Source of the DNA: CAWKKW01 sp963850345
Lineage (GTDB): Bacteria; Acidobacteriota; Terriglobia; Terriglobales; Acidobacteriaceae
Length of the DNA stretch: 64,000 nucleotides
Assembly (NCBI GenBank): GCA_963850345.1
Contig: CAWKKW010000002.1
Coordinates: forward strand, 248,001-312,000
Reading direction: 5' to 3'
Shown here piece after piece: positions 43,227-52,876 of the stretch. The notes beneath the pieces are model-generated. The model saw only the letters and a list, made by a program, of their open reading frames with translations. It was not told the DNA's origin and ran no database searches. The translations under genes and the position numbers were made by a program. Each line of letters opens with the position of its first letter. Positions within the stretch are counted from its first letter, which is position 1.

Positions 43227-46200
43227 ATGAAAGAGAATAGGCTCTTGCTTCGAGTAACCTTGGGAAGCAGCTTGTCGCCAGCATTGATAGTACTCGTACT
43301 GGCTTGTGCTTCCTTGACCGCCTTAGGGCAGCGAATTACTGGCGGGATAAGCGGCACAATCACTGACTCCACCGGAGCCGCCGTCCCAGACGCTTCGATT
43401 GCAGCTACCAACCTGAGCACAGGCGTCGTTACCAAGACGAGCGGAAACTCCGTCGGGCATTATGCCTTTCAGTCTCTGCCCGTTGGGCAGTATTTGCTGA
43501 CTGCTGTCAAAGCCGGGTTCAATTCCACTGTGTTCTCTGGAATATCGTTGGATGTCGATCAGCAGGTGACCGTAGATCTGGTCATGAAGGTGGGAAGTAC
43601 CAGCGAGACAATTACCGTACAGGAGGCAACTCCGCAGGTTGACCCAACCAGCGCGAGCCTGGGCACCACCGTGAGCGAGGACGCCATACAACGGCTACCC
43701 CTCAATCTGCGTGAGGTCGGATCATTGGCGCTCCTGGTGCCAGGCACCGTGAACACCACCGGACAATCGCTCACCAGTGCCACAGGTAACGGCTCAGGAT
43801 TCAACGATTCGAGCTACAGCGGGGCTGGCGGCGGGTCGGGTAGCAATCTTTTATTGATCGACGGGATGCTCTCCAGGGCGCTCAACAACGCAGCCTTCGC
43901 TCTCGAGCCCTGGCCGGAGATGGTGCAGGAATTCAAGATCCAGAACAATATCTATGACGCCGCATTCGGTCTCACCGCCGGAACCACGATGAACCTCATC
44001 ACCAGCTCCGGAACCAATAAGTTGCATGGCGCGGTGTGGGAATACCTTCGTAACCAGGCCTTCGATGCACGGAACTACTTTGCTGTGACAAACCCTGAAT
44101 ATAACCGGCATCAATTCGGAGCGTCGATCGGAGGCCCCATCTTACGTGAGAAGCTTTTCTACTTTGCGAGCTATGAGGGTTTGCGTCTAAAGCAGGGTCA
44201 AACCGTAAGTTCTGTCGTCCCCACGATGGCAGAGAGATCTGGCGACTTCAGCTCTTTCCTGACCGGGACAACAGCAAACCTATGTACTTCCAGTGGTACT
44301 GCGGCGCCCAACGCGTTGAACTTCGACACCGGACAATTGTTCGCTCCGGGCTCGGAATACACATACACCTGTCCAGCCGCCCCTGACGGCTCCAGCCGAC
44401 CCACAGCCGTGCTGGCTGGAACCCCAATTCCCGGAAACATCATCGGAGCCATCGATCCTGTCGCGCAGAAGGTACTGGCTCTGTTCCCGGCGCCCAACTC
44501 CCCAGCGGCCGCCAACTATGTGAACGAAAACCCGGAGACACGGCAGGATAACGAAGTAGATGGACGCGTCGACTACACTCTAAACGACAGAGATACGTTC
44601 TTCGCGCGTTATCTCATCGGAATCACGAACCAGTTGTTCCCAGGGAACTTCAATCCATTCTCTCAATTGCAGCATTTCAACGGACAGAATGTGGGTGTGG
44701 GTTTAACGCACATCTTCACTAAGTCCCTCATCAACAACGTTACGCTCGGTTACCAGCGAGACTACTTACACTTGTCCTGCGGCAGTTGCCCCCGTTCTCC
44801 GGGAACCTTGGGAGACTTTGGCGTCCTTGGATTGACAGCTTCGTCCCCGAGTGTTGAGGAATATCCAAACATAACATTCACGAACTTCGCCACGTGGGGC
44901 GATGGCTTTCCAGGTTACTTTCCCGATGTTGTTCCCGATTCGTTGGAAAAGCTTGGTGACACGCTGAGCGATGTGCTTGGTCGGCATACTCTTTCGTTTG
45001 GAGGGGATATACAGAGTTGGCAAACAAGCGGGATTCAGGATCCGGTGCAACTCAACGGCCTGGTTCAATTCAATGGAGAATTTTCCTCTCTGGCGGGCGA
45101 AATTGGGAATGTCAGCGGTGTCTCAGATCTAGCTGATATGGAGTTAGGGTATCCATCTGGCGGTTCATACACCAAGAATCCAATCGTGAATCACCTTGTC
45201 GGCGGAAGGTGGTTCAGTTTATTCGTTCAAGACAACATCAACGTGACTCAAAACCTATCCGTCAATGTCGGTCTTCGGTGGGAGTACAGGCGACAGCCGA
45301 TGGATAAAAACAACCAGATTGCCGCATTTTTCCCACTATCAAATAGCTACACTCCTGGGGACGCTCTCTTGCTCACCGCGCTTCCTGATGCTGCTAACGA
45401 TGCGCTGTGCTCGAGTGCGTATTTCATCTCTGCGACTGGCGAATGCCTGGTGATGAGTTCTAGCATGCGTCGGGCAAAAGGACTTACAGGGAACAAGGTC
45501 CGCCAAGTGAGCTATGGCCCTGGCCTCGGTGACTTCGAACCTCGTCTTGGCATATCGTGGCGTCCCAGTAAGTCGGACAAGTTGATATTCCATGTTGGGG
45601 CGGGTATCTTCGACGACCTACCCGATACCAACGTTATGGGATCCTTTGCCAATAACAATCCTGTCTTTACCCAAACACGGGTTTACAACACCGCGTTTGG
45701 TTCACCCCCTCCGACAGCCAATGCAAACGCAATCACCACCGAAAACATTTTCGTGAACTCGGTAGCTGCAGGTCTTTCCGGTGTTACCTCAGAATTCATG
45801 CCCAGCCCGTTCTACCATGCGCCGACTGTGTACCAGTGGAGCATGAGCGTCCAGTCGCAACTATCTCAGGATTGGGCGCTCGAGCTAGCTTACATCGGCA
45901 ATCGTGGTGTCCACCTGGACTTCATCCATGAGGGAACAGGAAACCAGGCAGCACCAGGAGTGGGGGACCTGCAGCCGCGGCGCGTGTGGCCAGACTTCAA
46001 CACCATGTACTATGACACTTATAACCGTCACTCGAACTACAACGCTTTGACCGCGAAACTGACGAAGAGAGTGTCCAGCGGATTGTGGGCCCTTGTGTCG
46101 TATAGCTTCGCCAAAAATGTCAACGACAATGACGGAGATGATGACGGCCAGGCATCCTTTAATCAGAACGATAACAATCCTCGTACGGACTACGGTCCCG

Positions 46201-46763
46201 CCGGCTTTGATGTTGCACAGACGCTGGTTGCGAGCACAACCTACGATCTTCCGTTCGGCAGAGGAATGCGCTTTCTCGATGCAGGGGGTCTGACAAACGC
46301 CGTTGTGGGCGGATGGAACGTCAATGCTATTGTCACCGCGCGCGGCGGGTTTCCATTTACTGTGACGTCCAGTCAGGATTACTCGAACTCAGGGTCGTCC
46401 TCACCCAGGCCTGACAGATCTTGCAAGGGAACTGGATCGAAATCAATTACCAACTGGTTCAATCTTAATTGCTTCTCCACCGCATCATTGGCCCAGGCTC
46501 TTGCGAACGGGGCCCCAAGGTTTGGGAACTCCGGGCGCGACATCCTTTTTGGGCCAGGCCTTCAGGATTGGGATGTTTCCCTGGACAAGAAAACCAAACT
46601 CAGGGATCATCTCGACGTGGACTTTAGTGCCGGATTCTTCAACCTCTTCAATCATCCTAACTTTGGCAACCCGAACGCAGTGCTCGGAAGCGGGATAGCG
46701 GGTCAGGTGACAAATGCTGCCGCTCCCAGGGATGTCCAATTAGGCCTGAAAGTTGCATTCTAA
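43227..46763 (+). CDS. Oar-type TonB-dependent receptor with carboxypeptidase-regulatory-like domain
   Basis: 1178 aa. Signal peptide about 1-35 (LIVLVLACASLTALGQ). The CarboxypepD-reg domain (about 36-120) has GGISGTITDSTGAAVPDASIAATNLSTGV and DQQVTVDLVMKVGS. The plug (about 130-270) has LPLNLREVGSLALLVPG and NLLLIDGMLSRALNNAAF. The long beta-barrel ends with LGLKVAF, the C-terminal aromatic expected of outer-membrane barrels. Acidobacteria carry many of these receptors, usually for oligosaccharides or other nutrients imported with TonB-ExbBD. It follows the acyltransferase gene by 147 bp on the same strand. Confidence 0.92.
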   Translation: MKENRLLLRVTLGSSLSPALIVLVLACASLTALGQRITGGISGTITDSTGAAVPDASIAATNLSTGVVTKTSGNSVGHYAFQSLPVGQYLLTAVKAGFNSTVFSGISLDVDQQVTVDLVMKVGSTSETITVQEATPQVDPTSASLGTTVSEDAIQRLPLNLREVGSLALLVPGTVNTTGQSLTSATGNGSGFNDSSYSGAGGGSGSNLLLIDGMLSRALNNAAFALEPWPEMVQEFKIQNNIYDAAFGLTAGTTMNLITSSGTNKLHGAVWEYLRNQAFDARNYFAVTNPEYNRHQFGASIGGPILREKLFYFASYEGLRLKQGQTVSSVVPTMAERSGDFSSFLTGTTANLCTSSGTAAPNALNFDTGQLFAPGSEYTYTCPAAPDGSSRPTAVLAGTPIPGNIIGAIDPVAQKVLALFPAPNSPAAANYVNENPETRQDNEVDGRVDYTLNDRDTFFARYLIGITNQLFPGNFNPFSQLQHFNGQNVGVGLTHIFTKSLINNVTLGYQRDYLHLSCGSCPRSPGTLGDFGVLGLTASSPSVEEYPNITFTNFATWGDGFPGYFPDVVPDSLEKLGDTLSDVLGRHTLSFGGDIQSWQTSGIQDPVQLNGLVQFNGEFSSLAGEIGNVSGVSDLADMELGYPSGGSYTKNPIVNHLVGGRWFSLFVQDNINVTQNLSVNVGLRWEYRRQPMDKNNQIAAFFPLSNSYTPGDALLLTALPDAANDALCSSAYFISATGECLVMSSSMRRAKGLTGNKVRQVSYGPGLGDFEPRLGISWRPSKSDKLIFHVGAGIFDDLPDTNVMGSFANNNPVFTQTRVYNTAFGSPPPTANANAITTENIFVNSVAAGLSGVTSEFMPSPFYHAPTVYQWSMSVQSQLSQDWALELAYIGNRGVHLDFIHEGTGNQAAPGVGDLQPRRVWPDFNTMYYDTYNRHSNYNALTAKLTKRVSSGLWALVSYSFAKNVNDNDGDDDGQASFNQNDNNPRTDYGPAGFDVAQTLVASTTYDLPFGRGMRFLDAGGLTNAVVGGWNVNAIVTARGGFPFTVTSSQDYSNSGSSSPRPDRSCKGTGSKSITNWFNLNCFSTASLAQALANGAPRFGNSGRDILFGPGLQDWDVSLDKKTKLRDHLDVDFSAGFFNLFNHPNFGNPNAVLGSGIAGQVTNAAAPRDVQLGLKVAF

Positions 46764-46779
46764 GTGGGAGGTACATCGA

Positions 46780-46962
46780 AGGGCCACATCTCCTGGTTGG
46801 CTTCATGTTCGAGGTTGTGGGAGTGCCATTGAGCTGCCCACTCCAGCTAGTCCAAGTAGTTGAGAGCTCCCAAGTTTGAGGGTAGCTGCGACTTAGGCTC
46901 GTAGCCGCCCTTCACCTTGCGTAATTCCTCCGTGAAGCCCGACTAGATCGATAAAATGCACG
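46780..46962 (-). pseudogene. Unrecognised gene fragment beside IS3 element
   Basis: On the minus strand a coding-like stretch reads FTEELRKVKGGYEPKSQLPSNLGALNYLD, then TAG, then LEWAAQWHSHNLEHEANQEMW and DVPP, stopping near 46780. One frame earlier, AIGSLGVHFIDLVG lies against the IS3 end. It looks like the tail of a degraded gene cut by the insertion. Family not recognised. Confidence 0.3.
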
Positions 46963-47028
46963 CCCAAACTGCCGATCGCGCGTGACCTGCCCCCTTCGAT
47001 TAGTCCAGAGAAATGAGAGTATCCGGTT

Positions 47029-47955
47029 TCAGTTTAGCTGCTGAGTTATCTCGCAGCCGTAGTCGGGGCTGTGCGGATGTGGAAAGCGCTGTTTGCTTTC
47101 CACATCTGCACAGCCCATTGCGTCTCTAAACTCCTGCGGCGTCCTGTAGCTCAGCGAGCTATGTGGACGCACTTGGTTGTAATCGATCCTCCAAGATTCG
47201 ATCGTCTCTCTTGCATCGTCCAGGGTCAGGAACCAGTGTTCGTTCAGGCATTCCTCGCGGAACTTGCCGTGGAACGATTCGATATAGCCGTTCTCCATCG
47301 GCCTGCCGGGAGTGATAAAGTGCAGCTTCACCTTGTGCTCGTATGCCCACTGATCCATCGCCTTGGAAGTGAACTCCGTGCCATGGTCGATGACGATCTG
47401 CTCCGGCAACCCGCGCTCGATCCGCAGCTTCTCCAGCACCCGGATCACTCGCAGCGACGGCAGAGAGGTATCGACTTCGATGGCCAGCATCTCTCGTGTG
47501 TATGCGTCCTCGATCGAGAGCGTGCGCAGCTTCCGGCCCGTCGCCAGAGCGTCGTGCAGAAAGTCCATCGTCCAGGTCTCGTCCTGCCTGACCGGTGCGG
47601 CGAGCGGCACACGCGCCTGAGCGCCGATCCGATGGCGCCGCCTTTTCCTGCGTACGATCAGCTTCTCCTCCACATAGATCCGGTGTACCCGCTTGAGGTT
47701 CACCGCCCATCCCTCGCGTTGCAATAGCACGTGCAATCGCCGGTAACCCCAACGCCGCCGCTCCTCGGCCAACTCTCGCAGCCGGATGCGCAACCGCTCG
47801 TTGGCCTCCGCGTGCCTGCTCGCTCGCGGCTGGTAGCGCAACATCGCACGCAGCACTTGCATCTGCCCGCAGGCATGTCGTTCCGAACACTCTGTCGCGG
47901 TTCGAAACACTGCTACTGCCTCCCGCCTTGCCTGTGGGCCTACCACTTTTTTGAT
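47029..47955 (-). CDS. IS3-family OrfB transposase (DDE)
   Basis: About 305 aa in the frame entered by -1 shift from OrfA; an internal ATG at 47862 could also start it. The N-terminal region resembles HTH_21 (RLRIRLRELAEERRRWGYRRLHVLL). The rve/DDE domain shows Asp in WTMDFLHDAL, Asp in VIDHGTEFTS, and Glu in ESFHGKFREECLNEHWF. The C-terminal YNQVRPHSSLSYRTPQEF is standard for the family. No stop or frame change inside, so the catalytic protein appears functional. Confidence 0.9.
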   Translation of the reverse strand: MKKVVGPQARREAVAVFRTATECSERHACGQMQVLRAMLRYQPRASRHAEANERLRIRLRELAEERRRWGYRRLHVLLQREGWAVNLKRVHRIYVEEKLIVRRKRRRHRIGAQARVPLAAPVRQDETWTMDFLHDALATGRKLRTLSIEDAYTREMLAIEVDTSLPSLRVIRVLEKLRIERGLPEQIVIDHGTEFTSKAMDQWAYEHKVKLHFITPGRPMENGYIESFHGKFREECLNEHWFLTLDDARETIESWRIDYNQVRPHSSLSYRTPQEFRDAMGCADVESKQRFPHPHSPDYGCEITQQLN

Positions 47956-48206
47956 AACACCGCCTTGAAGCCGACGATGTCCAGTGCCTGTTCGGCGACT
48001 AACTGCTTGAGCTTGCGGTTCTCGTCCTCCAGCTGCCGCAGCCGCTGCGCATCGCTTACTTCCAGGCCACCGTACTTCGCCTTCCAGCGGTACAGCGTCT
48101 GTTGGCTGATGCCGTGCTTCCGGCACAGCTCCGGTGTCGAGAGCCCCGCCTCGGACTCCTTCAATATCCCCACGATCTGCTCTTCGGTATACCGGCTCTT
48201 CTTCAT
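47940..48206 (-). CDS. IS3-family OrfA (HTH protein)
   Basis: 88 aa from ATG 48206 (MKKSRYTEEQIVGIL). The helix-turn-helix (AGLSTPELCRKHGISQQTLYRWKAKYGG, about 18-46) binds the IS ends. A leucine-zipper-like C-terminus follows (RLRQLEDENRKLKQLVAEQAL, about 54-75). It ends at TAG after SKKW. The heptamer A-AAA-AAG around 47947-47953 just before the stop would give a -1 shift into OrfB, producing the OrfAB transposase. Confidence 0.9.
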   Translation of the reverse strand: MKKSRYTEEQIVGILKESEAGLSTPELCRKHGISQQTLYRWKAKYGGLEVSDAQRLRQLEDENRKLKQLVAEQALDIVGFKAVLSKKW

Positions 48207-48293
48207 CCAAGCTCTCCTCATGGCCAGGGTTGGCCTTCATTATCGGAGAACTCTCACTATCCGTGGACTACTTGGAAGGATGCAGGTCACGCG

Positions 48294-48813
48294 TTCTCAC
48301 CAGGCGCCGGCCGTGTCGTAAAGGAACATATAAAGAGCGCGATCCTGAATGACTTGCGCCCGGTCAGGCCGCTTGCCCCCTCTTGGGTGTTCACGCTCGG
48401 CTTACTGTATATGCGTGTTCGGCATGAATTGTATATCGACGCTACATAGAAGTGGATGTGTTCGCAGTCAACCCTTGTTCGACAAGGCCGACCAGAATCT
48501 AAAGTCCTTCTTCCGTCAAGTTGTTGGGCAGACCGTCCATACGTTGAGTGCGGCCCGGATAGGAGTCTGTGCCTGCGGACGCGGTCACCTTCACCGTTAG
48601 GCGTGCTGTCCACGTAGTGTTCGGTGCCATGCTGTTGTTTCCGTGGCAATCGGTTTTGCCTGTTCCCTGGTATGGTGGAGTCGCGCACGTGCTCGGCCCC
48701 CTGTTTGACCATTTTGTGACACTTTTTGGCGTTTGAGATTGATACAGGATCGAATCGGTATGATCCTGCCAAGCGGTCAAAGTCACTAAACGCCTGCTGG
48801 ATGCGGGTGAAAC
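48294..48813. other. 520-bp spacer between IS3 and IS66 elements with an unrecognised fragment
   Basis: No intact gene. A minus-strand stretch (NNSMAPNTTWTARLTVKVTASAG) looks like a secreted beta-rich protein fragment but has no start. TTTTGTGACACTTTTTGG occurs near 48713, resembling sequences by the integrase remnant and at 53053. Close to 48813 the plus strand (VTKRLLDAGE) belongs to a gene continued after the IS66 element (LYLDDLDELIRFGK). Confidence 0.35.
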
Positions 48814-48871
48814 GTAAGCGTACTGCGTTCCCCTCTGGTGATTGAAGTAGTGATGGGCTGAGGATGAGCTC

Positions 48872-49246
48872 ATGGTTGATGGGGTAGTAAGTTCACGTCG
48901 AGTTCGCCGGTGGCGGCCGGTATCGGAGAAGCTGCAGATCGTGCAGTTGACGCGGGTGCCAGGCGCGAGCGTGGCGGAAGTGGCTCGGGCTCACGGCCTA
49001 AACTCGAACCAGTTATTCAAGTGGCGTCGTGCTTTCGAGCGCGGCGAACTTGTGGAGCGATGCGCAGCACTGATTCCGGTCACGGTGTCGAGTGCGGATG
49101 AGTCTGCGAGTAAGCGTGATGAAGCGCCACGAACATCCACTGCGGGCGCGATTCACGTTGAGATTCCAGGACGAGCCATGATCAGCGTTGAGCACGGTGC
49201 CGATCCGTTATTGGTGCGGTTGGTCTTCGAGAGCCTGGGCAAGTGA
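48872..49246 (+). CDS. tnpA: IS66 TnpA
   Basis: 124 aa. The N-terminal HTH (LQIVQLTRVPGASVAEVARAHGLNSNQLFKWRRAF, about 21-56) matches IS66 Orf1/TnpA and relates to IS3 OrfA HTH domains. The C-terminal part (IHVEIPGRAMISVEHGADPLLVRLVFESL) is typical. Required together with TnpB for transposition of most IS66 elements. The stop overlaps the tnpB start by GTGA. Confidence 0.92.
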   Translation: MVDGVVSSRRVRRWRPVSEKLQIVQLTRVPGASVAEVARAHGLNSNQLFKWRRAFERGELVERCAALIPVTVSSADESASKRDEAPRTSTAGAIHVEIPGRAMISVEHGADPLLVRLVFESLGK

Positions 49247-49590
49247 TCCCGCTGCCAACAGGAACAAAGATTTGGATCGCCGCGGGCGTGACTGACATGC
49301 GCCGCGGCTTTGACGGCCTGAGTGCGCAGGTGCAGACCGTTCTCATGGAGCAGCCCTTCTCCGGACATGTCTTCGTGTTTCGCGGGCGCAGGGGCGACAT
49401 CATAAAACTTCTTTGGTGGGATGGCGATGGTCTTTGCCTGTTTGCCAAGCGCCTCGAGCGCGGCCGATTCATTTGGCCGAAGGCCGACAGCGGAAGCGTG
49501 CGGCTCAGTCGCGCACAGCTCTCGATGCTGCTCGAAGGCATCGACTGGAGAAGAGTGGAGCGGACGTGGACGCCGGAAGTTGCAGTGTGA
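49243..49590 (+). CDS. tnpB: IS66 TnpB (Orf2)
   Basis: 115 aa starting with GTG 49243 in a 4-bp overlap with tnpA. The IS66 Orf2 signature is clear: TKIWIAAGVTDMRRGFDGLSAQVQ and GHVFVFRGRRGDIIKLLWWDGDGLCLFAKRLERGRF. Its biochemical role is unknown, but it is needed for transposition in family members. Intact. Confidence 0.95.
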   Translation: MIPLPTGTKIWIAAGVTDMRRGFDGLSAQVQTVLMEQPFSGHVFVFRGRRGDIIKLLWWDGDGLCLFAKRLERGRFIWPKADSGSVRLSRAQLSMLLEGIDWRRVERTWTPEVAV

Positions 49591-49665
49591 TGATCATCGT
49601 GATTCCCCTGTATTGATGCGGGTTTTGTGGATGCATTCGTATTCGGCCGATGGCATACTGCGTCC

Positions 49666-51304
49666 ATGGATCGCGCTTCGCTCAAGGATCTGGACACGCT
49701 TGATCGCGATGCACTTCTGGCGCTGGTCCAAGCCCATCAAGAGGAACTCGCAGCCCAGCAGGGCGAGCTTCGATCACTTCAGGTCGAACTCGAGTCGCAG
49801 CGCCAGACAGTCTCCCAACAAGCCGACGAACTCCGCACGCGAAGCGAACGCATCGAGCACATGAAGCTGATGATCGAGAAGCTGCGGCATGTGATCTACG
49901 GCACGAAGAGCGAGAAGATCGTGCTCAAGCTGGAGCAACTCGAGTTCGCGCTCGAAGAAGAAGAGACAACACAGGCGGAGGCGGAAGCTGCGACGGAGCG
50001 CGTTTCGCCCGCACCAGCAGTGAAGACACGATCGGAGCGCAAGCCGCTGCCGGAACATCTCCGCCGCGAACTGGTGACACATCTTCCCGAGCGTGATTGC
50101 TGCCCTGATTGCGGCGGCGAGTTACGACACTTCGGTGACGATGTATCCGAGCAACTGGAGTACGTCCCGCATAGCTTCAGGGTCATCCGCCACGTACGGC
50201 CGAAGTTCACTTGTACAGGCTGCGACCGTGTAGTGGAAGCGCCTGCCCCATCACGGCCGATCGAACGTGGCCTTGCCGGACCTGGCCTGCTCGCGCATGT
50301 AATCGTCTCGAAGTTCGCTGATCATCTGCCCTTGTACAGGCAGTCGGAGATCTACGCTCGCCAGGGAGTTGTGATACCGCGTTCGACTTTGGCCGGCTGG
50401 GTCGGTGCGGCGAGCGATTTGCTCAGCCCGCTGGTGGACGCGATCGAGAAGCATGTTCTCGCCGGACGCAAGCTGCATGCCGACGATACACCGATGCCCG
50501 TCCTTTCTCCCGGCAGCGGCAAGACGCGGACGGGTCGCCTGTGGACCTACGTGCGCGACGACAGGCAGGCCGGCCGGCGAACCGACTGCGCCTGCTGTGT
50601 GGTTCGCATATTCCGCGGATCGCAAAGGCGAACATCCCCGGCAACATCTGAGGAACTTCAAGGGCGCTCTGCAGGCAGACGCCTATGCCGGATTTCATCA
50701 TTTGTACGGCAACGATGTTTACGAGGCCGCCTGCTGGGCGCATGCACGGCGCAAGTTCCACGAAATCCATGTCATCCACGCCTCGCCTACTACGACAGCG
50801 GCCATGGCCAGGATTGGCGCGTTGTACGAGATCGAAGAGGAGATACGCGGCAAGCCTGCTGATCAGCGACTAAGCATCCGCCAGTCGCGGGCCAGGCCAT
50901 TACTCGACGACTTGCAAAGTTGGATGGAGAAGGCGCTTCGCTCCCTGTCGTCGAAGAGCGAGACTGCAGGCGCGATCCGATACGCGCTCTCGCGGTGGCG
51001 CGCCCTCACGCGATACACCGAAGACGGATTGCTCGAGATCGATAACAGCGCGGCCGAACGGGCGCTGCGCGCGGTGGCTCTCGGACGAAAGAATTTCCTC
51101 TTCGCCGGATCCGATTGCGGCGGACAGCGGGCCGCAATCATGTACTCGCTCACCGGATCGGCGAAGCTCAACGGACTCGATCCGGAACTCTACCTGCGCA
51201 CCGTACTGGCGAGGATCGCCGATCATCCCGTCAACCAGATCCAGGACCTTCTGCCCTGGAACCTCGCCGCCTCACTCCTTACCCACTCTTCGCAGGCCGC
51301 TTAG
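49666..51304 (+). pseudogene. tnpC: IS66 TnpC transposase, frameshifted
   Basis: From ATG 49666 the frame runs through the leucine-rich N-terminus (LVQAHQEELAAQQGELRSLQVELESQ), the HTH region, zinc-binding CPDCGG, and the transposase core up to YVRDDR near 50560. It then goes out of frame. The remainder (EPTAPAVWFAYSADRKGEHPRQHL ... NFLFAGSDCGGQRAAIMYSL) is intact one frame over to 51304. The stretch between GACGAC and GAA at about 50560-50580 has 16 bases where a multiple of three is expected, so one extra base explains it. Either the element is dead or the base is a sequencing error. Confidence 0.88.
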
Positions 51305-51332
51305 ACACACTCAACAGGTGCCCACCAAAAAA

Positions 51333-52876
51333 GTAGCTGTTGAAAAACTCGATACTGTTCTCCAATTGAAGCGGAGGTTTTGGTTGTGGTGTGCGGGACC
51401 TTCACGCATGATGGCGATGTCAGTGCGGGAGGCTCAACATGATGGGTCAGCAATGCCGATCAGAGTCGCTCTTCTACTATTTTCGAATCGAGGACCACGT
51501 GCCCGAGGATCATCTTCTTCGCGCGATCGACCGGTACGTGAATTTCGATTTTGTCCGTGAGAAACTGAAGCCATTCTATAGCGAGACTGGACGGCCATCC
51601 ATCGATCCGGAACGGCTGCTACGGATTCTGCTCATCGGATACCTTTACGGCGTCACCAGTGAGCGCAAGTTGATTGAGGAACTTCGTATGCATCTCGCGT
51701 GGCGCTGGTTCACGGGCCTAACGTTCGATCAGGAAGTTCCGCATCACTCGACCTTTTCCAAGAACCGGCACGGCCGGTTTCAGGAATCGAAGATCTTCAA
51801 GGAACTATTCGAGCAAATTGTGCAGCGATGTGTCGCAAGTGGACTAGTCAAAGGGGATGATCTGTCTGTTGACGGCAGTTTCATCCAAGCTGACGCGAAT
51901 AACGGTAGTCGTATACCGCGCGAGCAACTCAGAGAAATGGCAGAGGTGAATCGCAATGTACGGCAGTATTTAGATGATTTGCAGCGCGAAAATCCGGTGG
52001 AGTCCGAACCGCATCAACAAGACAAGGTCTCAACCACGGATCCCGACGCAGCCTACTTCAGCAAAGGCGACAAGGCTTCGAAGCTTGGATATTTCGACAA
52101 CTATCTTATGGATAACGCAAGTTGTGTGATCGTCGGAGTTGAAGCAACCTTCGCAAGTTCGAGCCAGGAAGTTATCTCTGCCCGCACGATGCTCGCCGAT
52201 TGCATAGAGAAGTTCGGGCTCGCTCCTAAAACGTTGGCCGCTGATGCAGGTTACGGCAAAGCAGATTTTCTCACGTGGCTTGAGAACAGAGGAATCACTC
52301 CCTACATCCCGCTGCGACTGCACTATCCATCGGGAAATCAACTGTACGGCCTGGATCGCTTCACTTATCAGCCTGAGACCAACTCCTTTGAATGTCCCGA
52401 AGGAAAGAGATTGAAGTACCGCGGAATCAAGCCGGCAACGAACAGAAGCCATATATACAGATCAACAGAAGCGCAGTGCCGTGACTGTTTGATAAAAGGA
52501 GAATGCACTTCCGGTAGATACAAACAACTCGTTATTCATGTGGACGAGGAAGTGCGGCAGCGAGCACGTGAGCGAAATAAAAAGCCAGACTACTTTCGCC
52601 ACCAACGTAGCAGGAAAAAGATCGAAGCACTCTTCGGCGAGCTGAAGAATCGTATCAGTCTTCGCCGTGCTCGACTACGGAGGCTCAGGCATGTCCGCGA
52701 GCAGTTCCTTATGGCCGCCACAGCTCAGAACTTGAAGCGTCTGGTTCGATTTCTTGGAACGATGCCCGGGGGAACAAACTCCGCAATCAAATCCGCGTCG
52801 AGATCTCTTCGGCTGCTAGAACGTGCCGTATCGGGATCGCACTTCATCCGTCGACGCTCACTTCTTCAACAGCTAC
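51333..52876 (+). mobile_element. IS1182-family insertion sequence nested in IS66
   Basis: 1544 bp. Ends are inverted repeats: GTAGCTGTTGAA is shared exactly, then similar bases follow (AAACT / GAAGT). The flanks are AAAA at 51329-51332 and AAAA at 52877-52880, consistent with a 4-bp target duplication in an A-run (the run makes this weaker than the other two cases). It encodes one transposase whose frame runs past the right end. Confidence 0.88.

Larger units (their letters stand above)
46983..48289 (-). mobile_element. IS3-family insertion sequence, complete with 4-bp target duplication
   Basis: 1307 bp. Terminal inverted repeats begin TGACCTGC at both ends and share a similar block further in (AGTCCA). 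The 4 bases on each side are identical: CGCG at 46979-46982 and at 48290-48293, a perfect target-site duplication. It contains overlapping orfA and orfB on the minus strand with a frameshift heptamer. TGACCTGC-type ends and 4-bp duplications suit the IS407 group. Both open frames look intact, so it may be active. Confidence 0.93.

Noticed and set aside
47159..47890. 243-aa minus-strand frame inside the IS3 element
   Set aside because: Shadow of OrfB in another frame; Ala/Arg-rich with no DDE motif.
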